Below, piece after piece: positions 48,447 to 59,089 of a DNA stretch of 64,000 bases. Both the position numbers and the translations under genes were made by a program. The notes below the pieces were generated by a model that was given only the letters and a program-made list of their open reading frames with translations, made no database searches and was not told where the DNA came from. Numbering within the stretch: the stretch's first letter is position 1; each line of letters starts with the position of its first letter. The DNA lies in NCBI GenBank assembly GCA_024160085.1, contig JAMDYG010000001.1:1550001-1614000 (forward strand). Reading direction: 5' to 3'. The DNA comes from Serratia symbiotica. Its GTDB lineage: Bacteria; Pseudomonadota; Gammaproteobacteria; Enterobacterales; Enterobacteriaceae.

Positions 48447-48545
48447 TTACTGGAAGCTACCAGCCAAAAAGAATTCCCAGCCAGCGATCAACCCACAAAG
48501 AGTGATAACACTGAAAATCACTTCAAATAGATAGCGATGGATCAT
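48447..48545 (-). CDS. 32-residue single-pass membrane peptide
   Basis: ATG 48545 gives MIHRYLFEVIFSVITLCGLI followed by AGWEFFLAGSFQ and TAA 48449-48447. It is almost wholly hydrophobic with a short N-terminal HR, the profile of type I toxin or regulatory membrane peptides. A longer frame to ATG 48629 exists. A hairpin acaccCGATTCTCCTGGTGT-like structure lies at about 48,570-48,590 just upstream. It is unbroken although neighbours are decayed. It lies between the prophage and asr. No family recognised. Confidence 0.4.
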   Translation of the reverse strand: MIHRYLFEVIFSVITLCGLIAGWEFFLAGSFQ

Positions 48546-48640
48546 CACGACACAACCCCAAAAGAAGACACCAGGAGAATCGGGTGTCTGAAGACTGGCT
48601 AAATTATGTGGGACTAGTCGGCTCCTCATGCTTTACTCAA

Positions 48641-48836
48641 TTAAGCAGCTGGTGTTGCTTTCTTAGTGGATTTTTTGTGGTGTTTAGCTTTATGATGGTG
48701 ATGCTTTACGAGGGCTGGCGCTTGCTAGGCCACTAATGCAGTAGTTGCCGGAGTAGAAGCTATACGGTATCAGCAGCGAAAGCAGCAGACGACAGACCCA
48801 TAGTAGCAGCAACAATCATCGCTAATACTTTTTCAT
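48641..48836 (-). pseudogene. asr: Acid-shock protein Asr, frameshifted
   Basis: The start at ATG 48836 is ATGAAAAAGTATTAG; one base is missing from the expected poly-A codons. Restoring it gives KVLAMIVAATMGLSSAAFAA, the Asr signal peptide. Further breaks separate this from the basic tail HHHHKAKHHKKSTKKATPAA and TAA 48643-48641. Asr is a small periplasmic protein rich in His, Lys and Ala induced at low pH. The loss fits life in a stable host environment. Confidence 0.75.
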
Positions 48837-48984
48837 CTTGGATTCCTCATTGTATTGTTTTGATAATACCTGGTGGAGCCGTTAAACAAAGCATAGATGA
48901 ATCAATACCCCTATTCCGTGAGTGATTGATTTCACTGAGTAACTAACCGGTTATCAAGCAACTGTTCCAGTTGGCCTACGCGCC

Positions 48985-50689
48985 AAAAAGTTTCGTTTTG
49001 AGACCTTTCTAGGTGCCTTCAAGTACTACACCAGCTACACGCTGAAAACCTTTGACGGTAAACGTTATTATCTCGAACGTTACGAAGATATGGCGTGCAT
49101 AGTGTGGCACTGACGCTGGCAGCGGGCGACACTATGCTAGCACAGGATCTAGTGGAGGAGATGATATCCGGTCGTTTCCAGCCAGCGAAACCCACCTTCC
49201 CCAACTGTGGCAAACAGCAGCGTGGTGAGCTGGTTTCCTGCTTCCTGCTGCGTATCGAAGATAATATGGAGTCGATAAACTGGGCGGTGAACTCTGCGTT
49301 GCAACTATAAAAACGCGGTGGTGGCGTGGCCTTTCTGTTGATGAACATCCGCGAAGCGGGCGCACCGAACAAACGTATCGAGAATCAGTCCTCTGGTATT
49401 ATCCCCATCATGAGAATACTTGAGGATACCTTCCCCTATGCCAATTAACTGGGCGCACGCCAAGGATCCGGGGAGGTATATCTCCACGCCACCACCCGGA
49501 CATTTTGCGCTTCCTTGACACCAAGCGAGAAAACGCCAATGATAAGATCCGCATCAAAACGTTATCGCTGGGTTTGGTGATCCCGGATATCACCTTTTAA
49601 CTGGCGAGAAACAATGAAGAAATATTCCTTTTCTCACCTTACGATATCGATCAGGTGTATGGCTTGCCATTCTCGGAGATCAGCATCAGCGAAAAATACC
49701 GCGCGATGGTGGACAACAAGCGCATCCGCAAATCGCGCATCAATGCGTGCAAGTTTTTTCAAGTGTTGACAGAGATCTAATTTGAATCCGGCCGTACTTA
49801 TATGATGTTTGAAGATACGGTCAACCGCGAGAACCCGATAGCTAGGCACATCAATATGAGCAATTTGTGTTCGTTGAACCTACAGGTCAATTGCGCCAGT
49901 ACCTACCATAAAGATCTAAATTATGACCACATCGGCAAGGATATTTCCTGTAACCTCGGTTCACTGAACATCGCCAAAATCATGGATGCAGTAGACTTCG
50001 GCAAAGCAGTCTATACCGCCATCCGTGCACTGACTGCGATGGCAGATATGAGCGATATCCTTTCGGTGCCATCGATCGCCGCAGGCAACCACAGTTCGCA
50101 CGCTATCGGTCTTGGCCAGATAAACTTGCATAGCTATCCTAGCATAGCTATCCTATCTGGCACGTAAACGTATCTTCTACGATTCGCAAGAAGGCATCGA
50201 CTTCACCAATATCTACTTTTATACCGTGGCTTACTACGCTCTGCGTTCCTCTAATCGGCTGGCGATCGAGTGCGGCAGCACCTTCAGCGGCTTTGAAAAC
50301 TCACGCTACGCCAGTGGCGAATATTTCAGAAAATATACCGAGCGAGAATGGCAACCGCAAACCGAACGAGTGCGCTAGCTGTTTGCCGCCGCCAACATCG
50401 CTATTCCAAATCGTGCCGCGTGGCTGGCGCTACGCCAGTCAGTGATGATATACGGACTGTATAACCAGAACCTACAGGCAGTGCCGCCCACTGGATCAAT
50501 CTCCTATATCAATAACGCTACCTCCAGCATTCATCCGATCGTCTCGCGCATTGAGATCCGTAAGGAGGGCAAAATTGGCCGGGTGTACTACCCCCGCACC
50601 CTACATGACCAATGACAACCAGGAGTATTATCAGGATGTCTATGATATCAGCCCGGAAAAGATCATCGATACCTATACCACCGCCAACA

Positions 50690-50695
<6 letters not shown>
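48985..50695 (+). pseudogene. nrdE: Class Ib ribonucleotide reductase large subunit NrdE, 5'-truncated and broken
   Basis: Homology begins at [20 protein letters not shown] (about residue 95 of E. coli NrdE) and continues [87 protein letters not shown] and PEKIIDTYTTAN. Many stops and frameshifts occur, for example near 49,085, 49,310, 49,448 and 49,780. The 5' end and the 3' end (including the C-terminal redox cysteines) are missing; the sequence runs into nrdF near 50,690. NrdEF would reduce ribonucleotides under oxidative stress or iron limitation. Confidence 0.85.
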
Positions 50696-50999
<304 letters not shown>

Positions 51000-51783
51000 G
51001 GGGCTATCAGGGTAATACTCTCCACTGATAAAAGTCCAATGGGGTAGATTTTGAGGATAATGGCCAAAATAAAGACCAATTATAGCATAATCCATACTTT
51101 ATTATTGTCCAGCATTTCTCCCACTGGGGAATTTAAGCAACGTTGGCTTTGGCGACGAGGTAAGAATCATCTGCTATGCCCATAACCTGGCTTTTATTAG
51201 TTTTTTCAGCTACCGCAAATAAACTAATGTGATTATGCTCAAAGTTAGAAAGGAGTTTTTAATGATGCTGGGGTTGCGATGATGTTAAGAGAATTATGTA
51301 AAATATATTGTGGTTTTAATGGTATTAATAATGCAGATTTAATTTTAAAGCTTAGCAATTTTATTACAAGCAATTGAACAGCCATGTCCACTCCTGTGAG
51401 CGATCATAAGCTGATCACGGGCAATATCACACCCCCCCTGCCTATGGTAGGGTAGCACCTTAGAATTTCTTCAGGTGAATCCTGGCCAATGCACATCACA
51501 CTCTCATATCAAAACTAGCTAATACTGGAAAATAATGCTACTTGGTTGGATACATTATTTTTAACTGGGAGCAATCAATTATCGTAAATAATAAACAGCA
51601 ATAGCCTAACAATCGGCCAAAATACTATAACCAATCGAGAACTTGATTTAAACCACTTATATCTATCTCATCTAGATATTGAGGGTTGTTTCAGAAACTA
51701 ACTGTGTCAGGGCATAGGGTACGCTTATTTTTATTAGAATATTTCATATCGCTTTAATTACACTGTAGGACATAGCAAATTGC
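51000..51783. other. AT-rich gap between nrdF and proV without a gene
   Basis: No reading frame or repeat of note was seen. In enterics the proU promoter and its curved upstream region lie just before proV; this stretch would include them, but no reliable promoter could be picked out in the decayed sequence. Confidence 0.45.
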
Positions 51784-52970
51784 ATGAAAATTAAACTATA
51801 AGTCAATAGCCTATATAAATATTTGGCGAATAACTAGAGCGCGTTTTTAAACTGTTAGACAAAGGTCTGACAAAGGATCAGTTGCTTGAAAAAACTGGAT
51901 TATCGCTCGGCATAAAAATGCCAGTTTGGCCATTGAAGAAGGCGAAATATTTGTCATCATGGGGCTATTCGGTTCAGGTGAATCCACTCTGGTACGCCTT
52001 CTCAATCGTCTGATAGAACCCACTCGCGGCTAGGTACTAATTGATAGTGAGGATATTTAGAAAATATCCGACACCGTGCGACGTAATAAAATCAGCATAG
52101 TATTTCAATCATTCGCGTTGATGCTACATATAAACGTGCTTAATAATACTGCCTTCGGTATGGAATTAGCTGATATTCCTTCACAAGAATGGCAGAAAAA
52201 AGAGTTAGAAGCGCTATGTCAGGTAGGGTTAAAGAATTATGCCCATGCCTATCCAGATGAGTTGTCCGGTGGCATGCCGTCAACGCATAGGATTAGCTTG
52301 TGCGCTATTTAATAATCCAGACATATTATTGATAGATGAAGCTTTATTGGCGCTCGACCAATTAATCCGCGCCGAAATGCAGAATGAGATAATTAATTTA
52401 CAGACTCAGCATAAACGAACTATCGTATTTATTTCCCACGATTTAGACGAGGTAATGCTCATTAGCGATCGTATTGTGACCATGCAGGATGGGGAGGTTA
52501 TTCAGGTCGGCACGCCGGATGAAATATTGAATAATCCAGCCAACGATTATGTCAGCACCTTCTTCCTTGGCGTAGATATCAGCCATGTATTCAGTGCCAA
52601 AGATAAAAATATTGCCCAACGCCGTCCGGTAACACTGATGCGCAACCCCACGATTTTGGCCCATGCTCTGCGCTGTAACTGCTGCGTGATGAAGACTGTG
52701 ATTATAGTTATGTTGTTGAACGCGGGAATAAATTTATCGGTGTGGTGTCAATAGATTCGCTAAAGAAGAAGGCGCTAGCCGCCAGCTAGAAGCTGGACGA
52801 TGCCTTGCTTGAAGCCCCTACCCAGATACCAGCCGACATGCCGCTGAGCGAACTGATCTCTCTGGTAGCCCAGGCACCTTGTGCGGTGCCGGTAGTCTAC
52901 GACGCACATAACTATCTCGGTATCATTTCCAAGGAAATGCTGCACAGGCTTTGGACAAGGAGATGCCAAC
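51784..52970 (+). pseudogene. proV: ProV, glycine betaine/proline ABC transporter ATPase, broken
   Basis: ATG 51784 reads MKIKL-stop-VNSLYKYLANN, the old N-terminus. After shifts [20 protein letters not shown] carries a Walker A with Glu where Lys is essential (GSGES). [31 protein letters not shown] (signature start) and [20 protein letters not shown] (Walker B region), [12 protein letters not shown] (H-loop) and CBS-domain pieces [20 protein letters not shown] and [20 protein letters not shown] follow. Stops and shifts throughout. With ProW and ProX it would import osmoprotectants. Confidence 0.88.
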
Positions 52971-53962
52971 GAATAAGTGATACCTTACAAGCGCAAGATC
53001 CATGGGCTACTGCACTCACCGATCTATGCACCACACCCGCACCTGACCTCACTGCACCAAGCTCTGACTGGCTAAACAGTGCACCGATTCAACCTGTGCA
53101 CTTTAACCTGCTTGATCTGTTTTATAACACCTGGCTGCCACTCGGCTCCTGGGTGATCCAAGGCATCGACTGGCTAGTGCTGCACTTTCGTCCGCTGTTC
53201 CAAGGCATCTGCGTGCTAGTGTACTATATCCTCAATGGCTTTTAGCACTTGCTGCTTGGCATGCTAGCCTCGATCGCCATTATGCTGTTCTCACTGATTG
53301 CTATCAGTGCTATCAGTGCCTGGTCACAGGTAATGGTCACGCTAGTGTTCGTGCTGACCGCGCTGTTTTCTGTATTGCCATTGGCTTGCCACTCAGCACT
53401 TGGCTGTCGCGGAGCAAACACACCGCCAAGGTGATCAGACTGCTGCTCGACGCCATGCAAACCACCACGGCCTTCGTCTACTTGGTGCCGATCGTTATGC
53501 TGTTTGGTATCGGCAACGTGCCGGGGGTAGTGGTCACCATTATCTTTGTGCTGCCACCGATTGTGCGCATGACCATTATCAGCATCAATCAGGTGCCAGA
53601 AGAGCTGATCGAAGCTGCATAATCCTTCGGTGCCAGTCTACATCAACTGCTGTTCAAAGTACAGCTACCGATGTCGATGCCAACCATTATAGCCGGCGTT
53701 AACCAAACGCTGATGCTAGAGGGCTGTCGATGGTAGTGATCACCTTAATGATCGCCGTAGGCGGTCTGGGCCATATTGTATTGCGTGGCATCGGCCGGCT
53801 GGATATGGGGGGCTGGCCACCATGGGCATCGTGATCCTGGCGATCATTCTTGGCTGTCTCACCAAGTCACTGGGACGCAATCGTCGCAGTAAAAGTATTG
53901 GCCGTTGGTATGCCCACAACCCCGTTGGGCTTCTTACCCGTCCATTTATTAAAAAAACGTGA
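52961..53962 (+). pseudogene. proW: ProW, glycine betaine/proline transporter permease, broken
   Basis: The start codon is probably ATG 52961, out of frame with the rest. [40 protein letters not shown] and ILNGF lead to TAG at 53,243. Then [20 protein letters not shown] and, after a shift, [40 protein letters not shown] and [11 protein letters not shown] follow. Final pieces AHNPVGLLTRPFIKKT end at TGA 53960-53962. About 334 codons, near the E. coli size (354). Not functional. Confidence 0.88.
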
Positions 53963-54031
53963 TTTTTTTGCCGCTAGCGGTGTTTGGCCCCGGCGAGCCA
54001 CTGTGCTAACATTAAAAACTGAGGAAAAACT

Positions 54032-54990
54032 ATGCGCACCATAGGGATCTGGGCGATGATCGCCCTTACTACACTGATTGGCTCACAGGCTGCTTCTCTG
54101 CTGCTGATTTGCCAGGAAAAGGTTTTAGGTACAACCGGTACAAAGCACCATTTCTGAAGAAACCTTACAGACGTTGTTAGTCAGCAAGGCGCTAGAAAAA
54201 CTGGGCTATGAGGTGAAAGCCCCTCATGAGGTGGATTACAACGTTGCCTATACTTCCATCGCTTCCGGTGACGCCACCTTTATCGCCGTCAATTGGTAGC
54301 CACTACATGCCGACTAATACAAAGCAGCCGGCGGCAACGATAAATTCTACCGCGAAAGCGTCTACGTCAATGGTGCTGCATAAGGTTACCTAATCGACAA
54401 GAAAACCGTCGATACCTACCACATCACTAACATCGAGCAGCTTAAGGAACTCAAAATCGCTAAGTTGTTCGACACCAACGGCGACGGCAAAGCCGATCTG
54501 ACCGGCTGTACCCATGGATAGGGCCGTGAAGCAGTGATTAACTACCATATTAGTGGCCTACGGCCTGAGTAACACCGTTGAGCACAACCAAGGCAACTAT
54601 GCGGCGATGATTGCCGATACTATCTCCCATTACAAAGAAGGCAAGTCAGTGCTGTAATTACACTTGGACGCCTTACTGGGTAAGTGATGAGCTGGGTGAC
54701 AGACCACGACGTAGTCTGGCTACAAGTTCCCATCTCCTCTCTGCCTAGCGAGCAAAAAACATCGACACTAAGAGTTGCCTAACGGTGCCAACTACAGTTT
54801 CCCAGTCAACACCATGCGCATCGTGGCTAACAAGCAATAGGCGATAGCCAACCCGGCGATATCTAAGCTATTTGCCATCATGACGTTACCGATCGCCGAC
54901 GTGAACGCGCAGAACCTGCGTATACACCAGGGCCAGGCTTCAGAAGCTGATATCCTGAACCACGTCAATAGCTGGATCAAAGAGCATTAA
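54032..54990 (+). pseudogene. proX: ProX, periplasmic glycine betaine-binding protein, broken
   Basis: ATG 54032 follows TGAGGAAAAACT and opens MRTIGIWAMIALTTLIGSQA, a signal peptide. One shift leads to [40 protein letters not shown] and [15 protein letters not shown], then [46 protein letters not shown] and, near the end, [10 protein letters not shown] with TAA 54988-54990 continue the ProX order. Several stops. The protein would capture betaine for ProVW. Confidence 0.85.
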
Positions 54991-55221
54991 GCGATGCTTC
55001 GACAATTGGTTGAAAACCGCCACATAAGCCACAGAAAGTTAAGTAAACCGTGGGTACAGCAGCGCCCCTATCTTCGCAATACCCATAACCCACAGCACCT
55101 ACCCAGGCAAACGACAATTTAGCGCCTATCAAACCAGGTTATTAATTACTATGTAAATAATAACTTAATAATTTTATTGATAATCCAGGGTATAATCCTG
55201 ACTCTCTACTTGGTCATGTTC
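54991..55221. other. Gap between proX and the repeat
   Basis: No gene recognised; AT-rich with short runs that could be remnants of ygaY, which follows proX in E. coli, but nothing supports this. Confidence 0.3.
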
Positions 55222-55425
55222 TATACCTTAAATAATTCGAGCTTCAGGAAAGCAGCAACACAGTGATAAATCGTTCGGGAACCAATTTGAACAGCGCTTG
55301 CACAGGGCCGCGGGCTAAACCTTGGGGGATGTGGCCCATTAATTCCTAGGCACATACACCTCAGTCAGTGATGGGGGTATGCGAGGAAAGCTAACGCACA
55401 GGCAACCTAAAGTATGAAGGGTATA
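55222..55425 (-). repeat. Inverted-terminus intergenic repeat, copy 2
   Basis: Opposite in orientation to the copy at 31228-31421. It starts tatacc...aaataattcgag and ends gaagggtata. Shared sequence includes the aaataattcgag/ctcgaattatt end, tcgggaacca, cagggccgcgggct/gccgctggcc and gcgaggaaagctaacgc. Similarity covers the whole element by eye. Copy 2 lies between proX and ygaZ. Confidence 0.65.
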
Positions 55426-55430
55426 TACAT

Positions 55431-55839
55431 GAATAATGAACGTTTTATCTACTCGCGACCTAATGAAAATACAAAACCAAGCTATACATAGCCTCACCCA
55501 CGCTGTCGCCATTTCCGCTTCATCAACGGTATCATAGACAGTGTGCCATTCGTCATTGGCTAGCTGCTACCCGTGGCCTTTGCTTTTGGCCTCAGCGCGG
55601 TCAAACTAGGATTTAGCCCGCTAGAAAGCCTCTTCTTCTCCTGCATTATCTATATCTATGCAGGTGCTCGCCAGTTCGTTATTACCGCCCTGTTGAGCGC
55701 CGGTATGTCACTATGGGTCTACGCACTGACGGTGATGGTGATGGATGCGCGCCACTCACTGTACGGATCAGCACTGCACCATCGTATCGTATCGATTTAT
55801 ATTATTATCAGCCATTGTTATTATCTTGAAAGAAATTAA
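55431..55839 (+). pseudogene. ygaZ: YgaZ, branched-chain amino acid exporter subunit, truncated
   Basis: ATG 55431 reads MNNERFIYSRPNENTKPSYT, TAG, then FRFINGIIDSVPFVIG, TAG, and LLPVAFAFGLSAVKLGFSPL, ESLFFSCIIYIYAGARQFVI and TVMVMDARHSLYGSALHHRI. This is the first half of an AzlC-type protein, all in one frame with a duplicated IY in the IIYAGA motif. After residue 125 the homology ends and a stop follows at 55,839. YgaZH exports valine and related amino acids; ygaH is absent. The next gene is mprA, as in E. coli. Confidence 0.8.
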
Positions 55840-55854
55840 TGAGGCTCTAAATTA

Positions 55855-56345
55855 TGGAAAGCTCATTTACTCCCATTGAACACATGTTGAATTTACATGC
55901 CGAGCGACAAAAAGACTTCCCACATAAGGAAATTCTGCTGACTCGGTTATGCATGCTCATGCACGGAAAATTGCTGTAAAATCGTAATAATATACTGAAA
56001 AAAGGGGATTAATAAAATGCTGTTTTATAGCGCTGATCATGTTGGATGTGCAAAAAAACCACAGCGTCCAACCTTATGAACTAAGCTCTGCCTTAGGCTC
56101 TTCGCGCACCCATGCCACCCGTATTGCCGACGAGTTGTAAAAACGTGGTTAGGTTGAGCGCCGAGAAGGCAACAATGACCGCCATTACCTGTATTTAAGC
56201 CTGACACCACAGGGAAAAAGTTTCTTAGTCAATTGTTGACGCTACAGTATGAATGCCTGTATTTCCTGTGGTCCACCTTGAATGAGCATGAGCAAAAATA
56301 GTTGGAACAACTGACACTAACATGTAAATTGATAGCGTATCTGGA
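55855..56345 (+). pseudogene. mprA: MprA (EmrR), MarR-family repressor, broken
   Basis: ATG 55855 begins [20 protein letters not shown] and [20 protein letters not shown] then TAA. After frame changes [20 protein letters not shown] and TRIADEL then stop, VERREGNNDRHYLYLSLTPQ follow, which is the winged-helix DNA-binding part with the DDR-like loop. The C-terminal dimerisation helix is lost. In E.coli MprA represses emrAB and responds to hydrophobic compounds. Its target operon is mostly deleted just downstream. Confidence 0.85.
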
Positions 56346-56389
56346 TAAAATAGAAATTATGTATGCTGTGCGCTTCCACTGGTGTGCCT

Positions 56390-56840
56390 AAGCCTGGCCG
56401 TATTTTGTCCAAGGATTCGCTATCGCCTGCTTCTTTTTTATGCCATTAATCACCATTACGTTGTCCGGCTTATTGGCAGAATGTATGGCGTCGGCATCAA
56501 GCCTGTCGAATTTTACCTGTATTCTGGCAGGCTCTATCGGTACCTCGATCACCACCACGTTGTGGACCCGGCGCGAATCTTAGCACCATTCTCAGCTAAC
56601 AGAGTTAGTAAACCCTTATAACCCACAATCGCAGGAAATATATATACGGTTGGCACAGATCGGCATAAGCAGGCAGCAGGCATCAGCCTATACCGCCAAA
56701 GAGATCACCATACAGGCACTTATCATCTCAGCCAATGAAATTTTCTGGCTATCTGCTGGGGTTTTCATGATCCTGTTAGTACTTTTATGTGGCTGGCAAA
56801 ACCACCATTCAGCCTTGGAAACGCAAAGGGCTGTGGCGTT
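56390..56840 (+). pseudogene. emrB: EmrB, multidrug MFS exporter, C-terminal fragment
   Basis: WPYFVQGFAIACFFMPLITI, TLSGLLAECMASASSLSNFT, LAGSIGTSITTTLWTRRES, then TAG, RLAQIGISRQQASAYTAKEI and LIISANEIFWLSAGVFMILL match the last 140 residues of EmrB (14-helix DHA2 exporters). emrA and most of emrB are missing, replaced by a junction with mprA near 56,350-56,390. The last frame reads on past the usual end to 56,937, probably because the original stop was lost by a small shift. Confidence 0.8.
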
Positions 56841-56856
56841 CACTGAACATCCAAAC

Positions 56857-56892
56857 AAAACGGGTACCCTGCCTGCTGAGGCACCCGCTTTT
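56857..56892. terminator. Bidirectional terminator between emrB and yfiF
   Basis: aaaacgggtaccc (56857-56869) pairs imperfectly with ggcacccgctttt (56880-56892), A-run on the left and T-run on the right, so it can act on both strands between the convergent genes. Confidence 0.7.
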
Positions 56893-56908
56893 CATACAGC
56901 GTTGAGCA

Positions 56909-57991
56909 TTACGCCTGATTCTGTCGCCACCAGTTAGCCAGCAAAATGCCAGTGGCAACCGACACGTTCAGGCTGTCCACCTTACCGGTGCCGCCGATGG
57001 AAATACTCATGTCCCCCTGCTGCCAAGCGCCGTCACTCAAACCATCACGCTCTTGCCCCAACACCAACACTATTTTGGCCGGCAACTTGGCCTGTGCTAA
57101 TGCAGTACCTTTGTGGCTGGAGGTGGTGACGATGGTATAACCCGCCTGGCGAAAGATATCCAGCACCGATAGAAAGTCATCAGCATTGATCGCCTTTATA
57201 TGCTCCACACCGCCTTCTGCAGTACGCACTGCAGCCCCTGATTCCAACACTGCAGGATCTTGCAGCAACACGCCATTGACACCGAAATGGGCACATGAGC
57301 GCACGATAGCACCCAGATTATGCGGGTTGCCCACCTCTTCCAGCGCCAACACACAGTCGGTAGCCAGGGGGTTTTTCAGATAGGTCTGCGCATTCAACCC
57401 CTGACGCTTTTTAATCAAAAAGCAGACGCCACCGTGGTGCTCAGTACCGGAAGCCTTGACCAGTTCTTCCTCATCCACTACATGGTAAGCCTTGCGGTTA
57501 GCCGCCATCCAGCGCAATGCTTTACGGAAACTCGGAGTGATCGACTGTATGAACCAAGCACGAACGATGGCATCTGGACGGCTGGCGAACAGCGCCTGAC
57601 AGGAGTTCTCACCGTAGACGCGGGTTTCTTCCGCACGCTGCTGGCGCAACTGTTCCGGGTCGATAAAGCTTTTGCCGCTGATGCCGCCATGATCAAATGC
57701 AGGCTCTTCATCTGGTGCGCGTGAAACGGTTTTCCATGGTGAATCATAACTACCTTGATCTGCGAAGTGAGACAACGCCGGGCGACGAGAGTGATCACCT
57801 TCACTGCGGTGGAAACCTGCTCCACGACGATCATGGCCATTACGCACTTTGACTTGATTCTCATGGCTTAAGCGTGCTCTGTTTACCGAGCGACCTTTGC
57901 CAGCCGAATATTTATTTTTGTTATGGCCATCATCGCTGCGGACGTACATCACTTTAACTTTACCGTTCTTACCACTGAATGCGTCGTTCAT
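56909..57991 (-). CDS. yfiF: YfiF, SPOUT-family RNA 2'-O-methyltransferase-like protein
   Basis: Start taken at ATG 57991 ([20 protein letters not shown]) with GGAGAAGACA just upstream, giving 360 residues; an in-frame start four codons earlier is possible. The N-terminal 110 residues are basic and disordered. A substrate-binding domain and then the SpoU methylase domain follow: motif 1 [20 protein letters not shown], motif 2 [14 protein letters not shown], motif 3 [20 protein letters not shown], which forms the SAM-binding trefoil knot. The RNA target of YfiF is not established. Intact. In E. coli it also lies divergent from trxC. Confidence 0.88.
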   Translation of the reverse strand: MNDAFSGKNGKVKVMYVRSDDGHNKNKYSAGKGRSVNRARLSHENQVKVRNGHDRRGAGFHRSEGDHSRRPALSHFADQGSYDSPWKTVSRAPDEEPAFDHGGISGKSFIDPEQLRQQRAEETRVYGENSCQALFASRPDAIVRAWFIQSITPSFRKALRWMAANRKAYHVVDEEELVKASGTEHHGGVCFLIKKRQGLNAQTYLKNPLATDCVLALEEVGNPHNLGAIVRSCAHFGVNGVLLQDPAVLESGAAVRTAEGGVEHIKAINADDFLSVLDIFRQAGYTIVTTSSHKGTALAQAKLPAKIVLVLGQERDGLSDGAWQQGDMSISIGGTGKVDSLNVSVATGILLANWWRQNQA

Positions 57992-58201
57992 TGTCTTCTC
58001 CACCTACGCGCTGGGAACGAAGAGTACCTGATGTTACTGCATGAAACTACCAACTTGCGCCAAAAGTTCCCAACTGTCATATCTATTGAACAATCCTCGT
58101 TGTCCAGCCCATTGCTTTTGCCAACAGTTCGCCATATTAAAAACCCTCTGTGTTACTGAATGCAGCCGGACTGTGATACGCTTTTAATATTTAAGGCCAA
58201 T

Positions 58202-58620
58202 ATGAATATAATTTGTGCACTTTGCCATGTCACTAACCCTATACCTGAAGATCACCTGGCGGATGGCGTAAAGTGTGGCCGTTGCGGCCATGGACTCTTC
58301 GGCGGTGGCATAATAAATGCTACCGATACTACCTTGGATCAACTGAGACAGGGCGACCTGCCCGTGGTGGTCGGCTTCTGGGCACCCCGGTGCAGACCAT
58401 GCCGTAGCTTTGCACCACTAGTGTGTTAACAAAGTACGCTTCTTGAGCGTCAACACCGAAGCCGAGCCAGAGCTGAACGCTCACTTCCCCGCAGCATTCC
58501 CACCATTATGGTGTTCCGAGCGGGAAGAATAGCCGATATACTCAACGGCATGATGCATAAAGTGCCTTTTGCCCCTTGGCTCAATGTAGAGGTCACAGTA
58601 AAGCCGCGGCAAAACGGCTA
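58202..58620 (+). pseudogene. trxC: Thioredoxin 2 (TrxC), broken
   Basis: ATG 58202 opens MNIICALCHVTNPIPEDHLA, with the N-terminal zinc-finger cysteines (CALC, CGRC). GDLPVVVGFWAPRCRPCRSF contains RCRPC where WCGPC is the normal active site, so Trp and Gly are replaced. TAA follows at 58,427. Frame-shifted NTEAEPELN, RSIPTIMVFRAGRIADILNG and MMHKVPFAPWLN complete the fold with an internal deletion of about 15 codons. The N-terminal mutations and the stop show it is dead. It was a backup thiol reductant. Confidence 0.85.
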
Positions 58621-58654
58621 AAATCAGGCCTAACGTTGCCAAAAGGAACCATGC

Positions 58655-58980
58655 ATGAGCCAGCGAGGGTTAGAGGCGCTATTGTATCCCAAGTCTATCG
58701 CTGTTCTAGGCGCTTACACAGCAGCCCGGTACTACCTGTAATGCTGCGTTATATAGCAGTGTGCGGCGTGATGGCCTATCTAGACATCGCCAGCCCCTGC
58801 CACTGCCCCTGATCTAGCGATCCTCTGCACCCACGCCAAACGCAATCTAACCCTGCTGGGGGCATTAGGCTAACGGGGCTGTAAAACCGCGCTATCATAC
58901 TCTCTTCATCACCGGAACAGTTCGCCGAGCTGAAAGCCTGTGCGCAGCGTTACGCCATGCGTCTGCTGGGGCCTAAATTG
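58655..58980 (+). pseudogene. patZ: PatZ (YfiQ, protein lysine acetyltransferase), 5' fragment
   Basis: MSQRGLEALLYPKSIAVLGA is almost the PatZ N-terminus (CoA-binding, NDP-forming acyl-CoA synthetase-like). Fragments PVLPVM, YLDIAS, LAILCTHAKRNLTLLGALG and CKT follow in shifting frames up to about 58,975. The remaining 750 or so residues, including the GNAT domain, are absent. yfiP, which lies between trxC and patZ in E. coli, is missing too. At 59,000 the sequence changes to an unrelated region upstream of yicG. Confidence 0.7.
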
Positions 58981-59089
58981 GTTGAACTCATCTGAAAATT
59001 CTATTGTTAAAAATTCATGTGGCGCGGCACCCAGGGGGAGATTATCCTGCTAGCCATGATGCTTATCTTTGCCACCTAGTGAAAACCTT

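Noticed and set aside
48641-48836. asr region as part of the prophage
   Set aside because: The sequence is a typical chromosomal acid-shock gene with signal peptide and His/Lys-rich tail, so it is placed outside the phage remnant.
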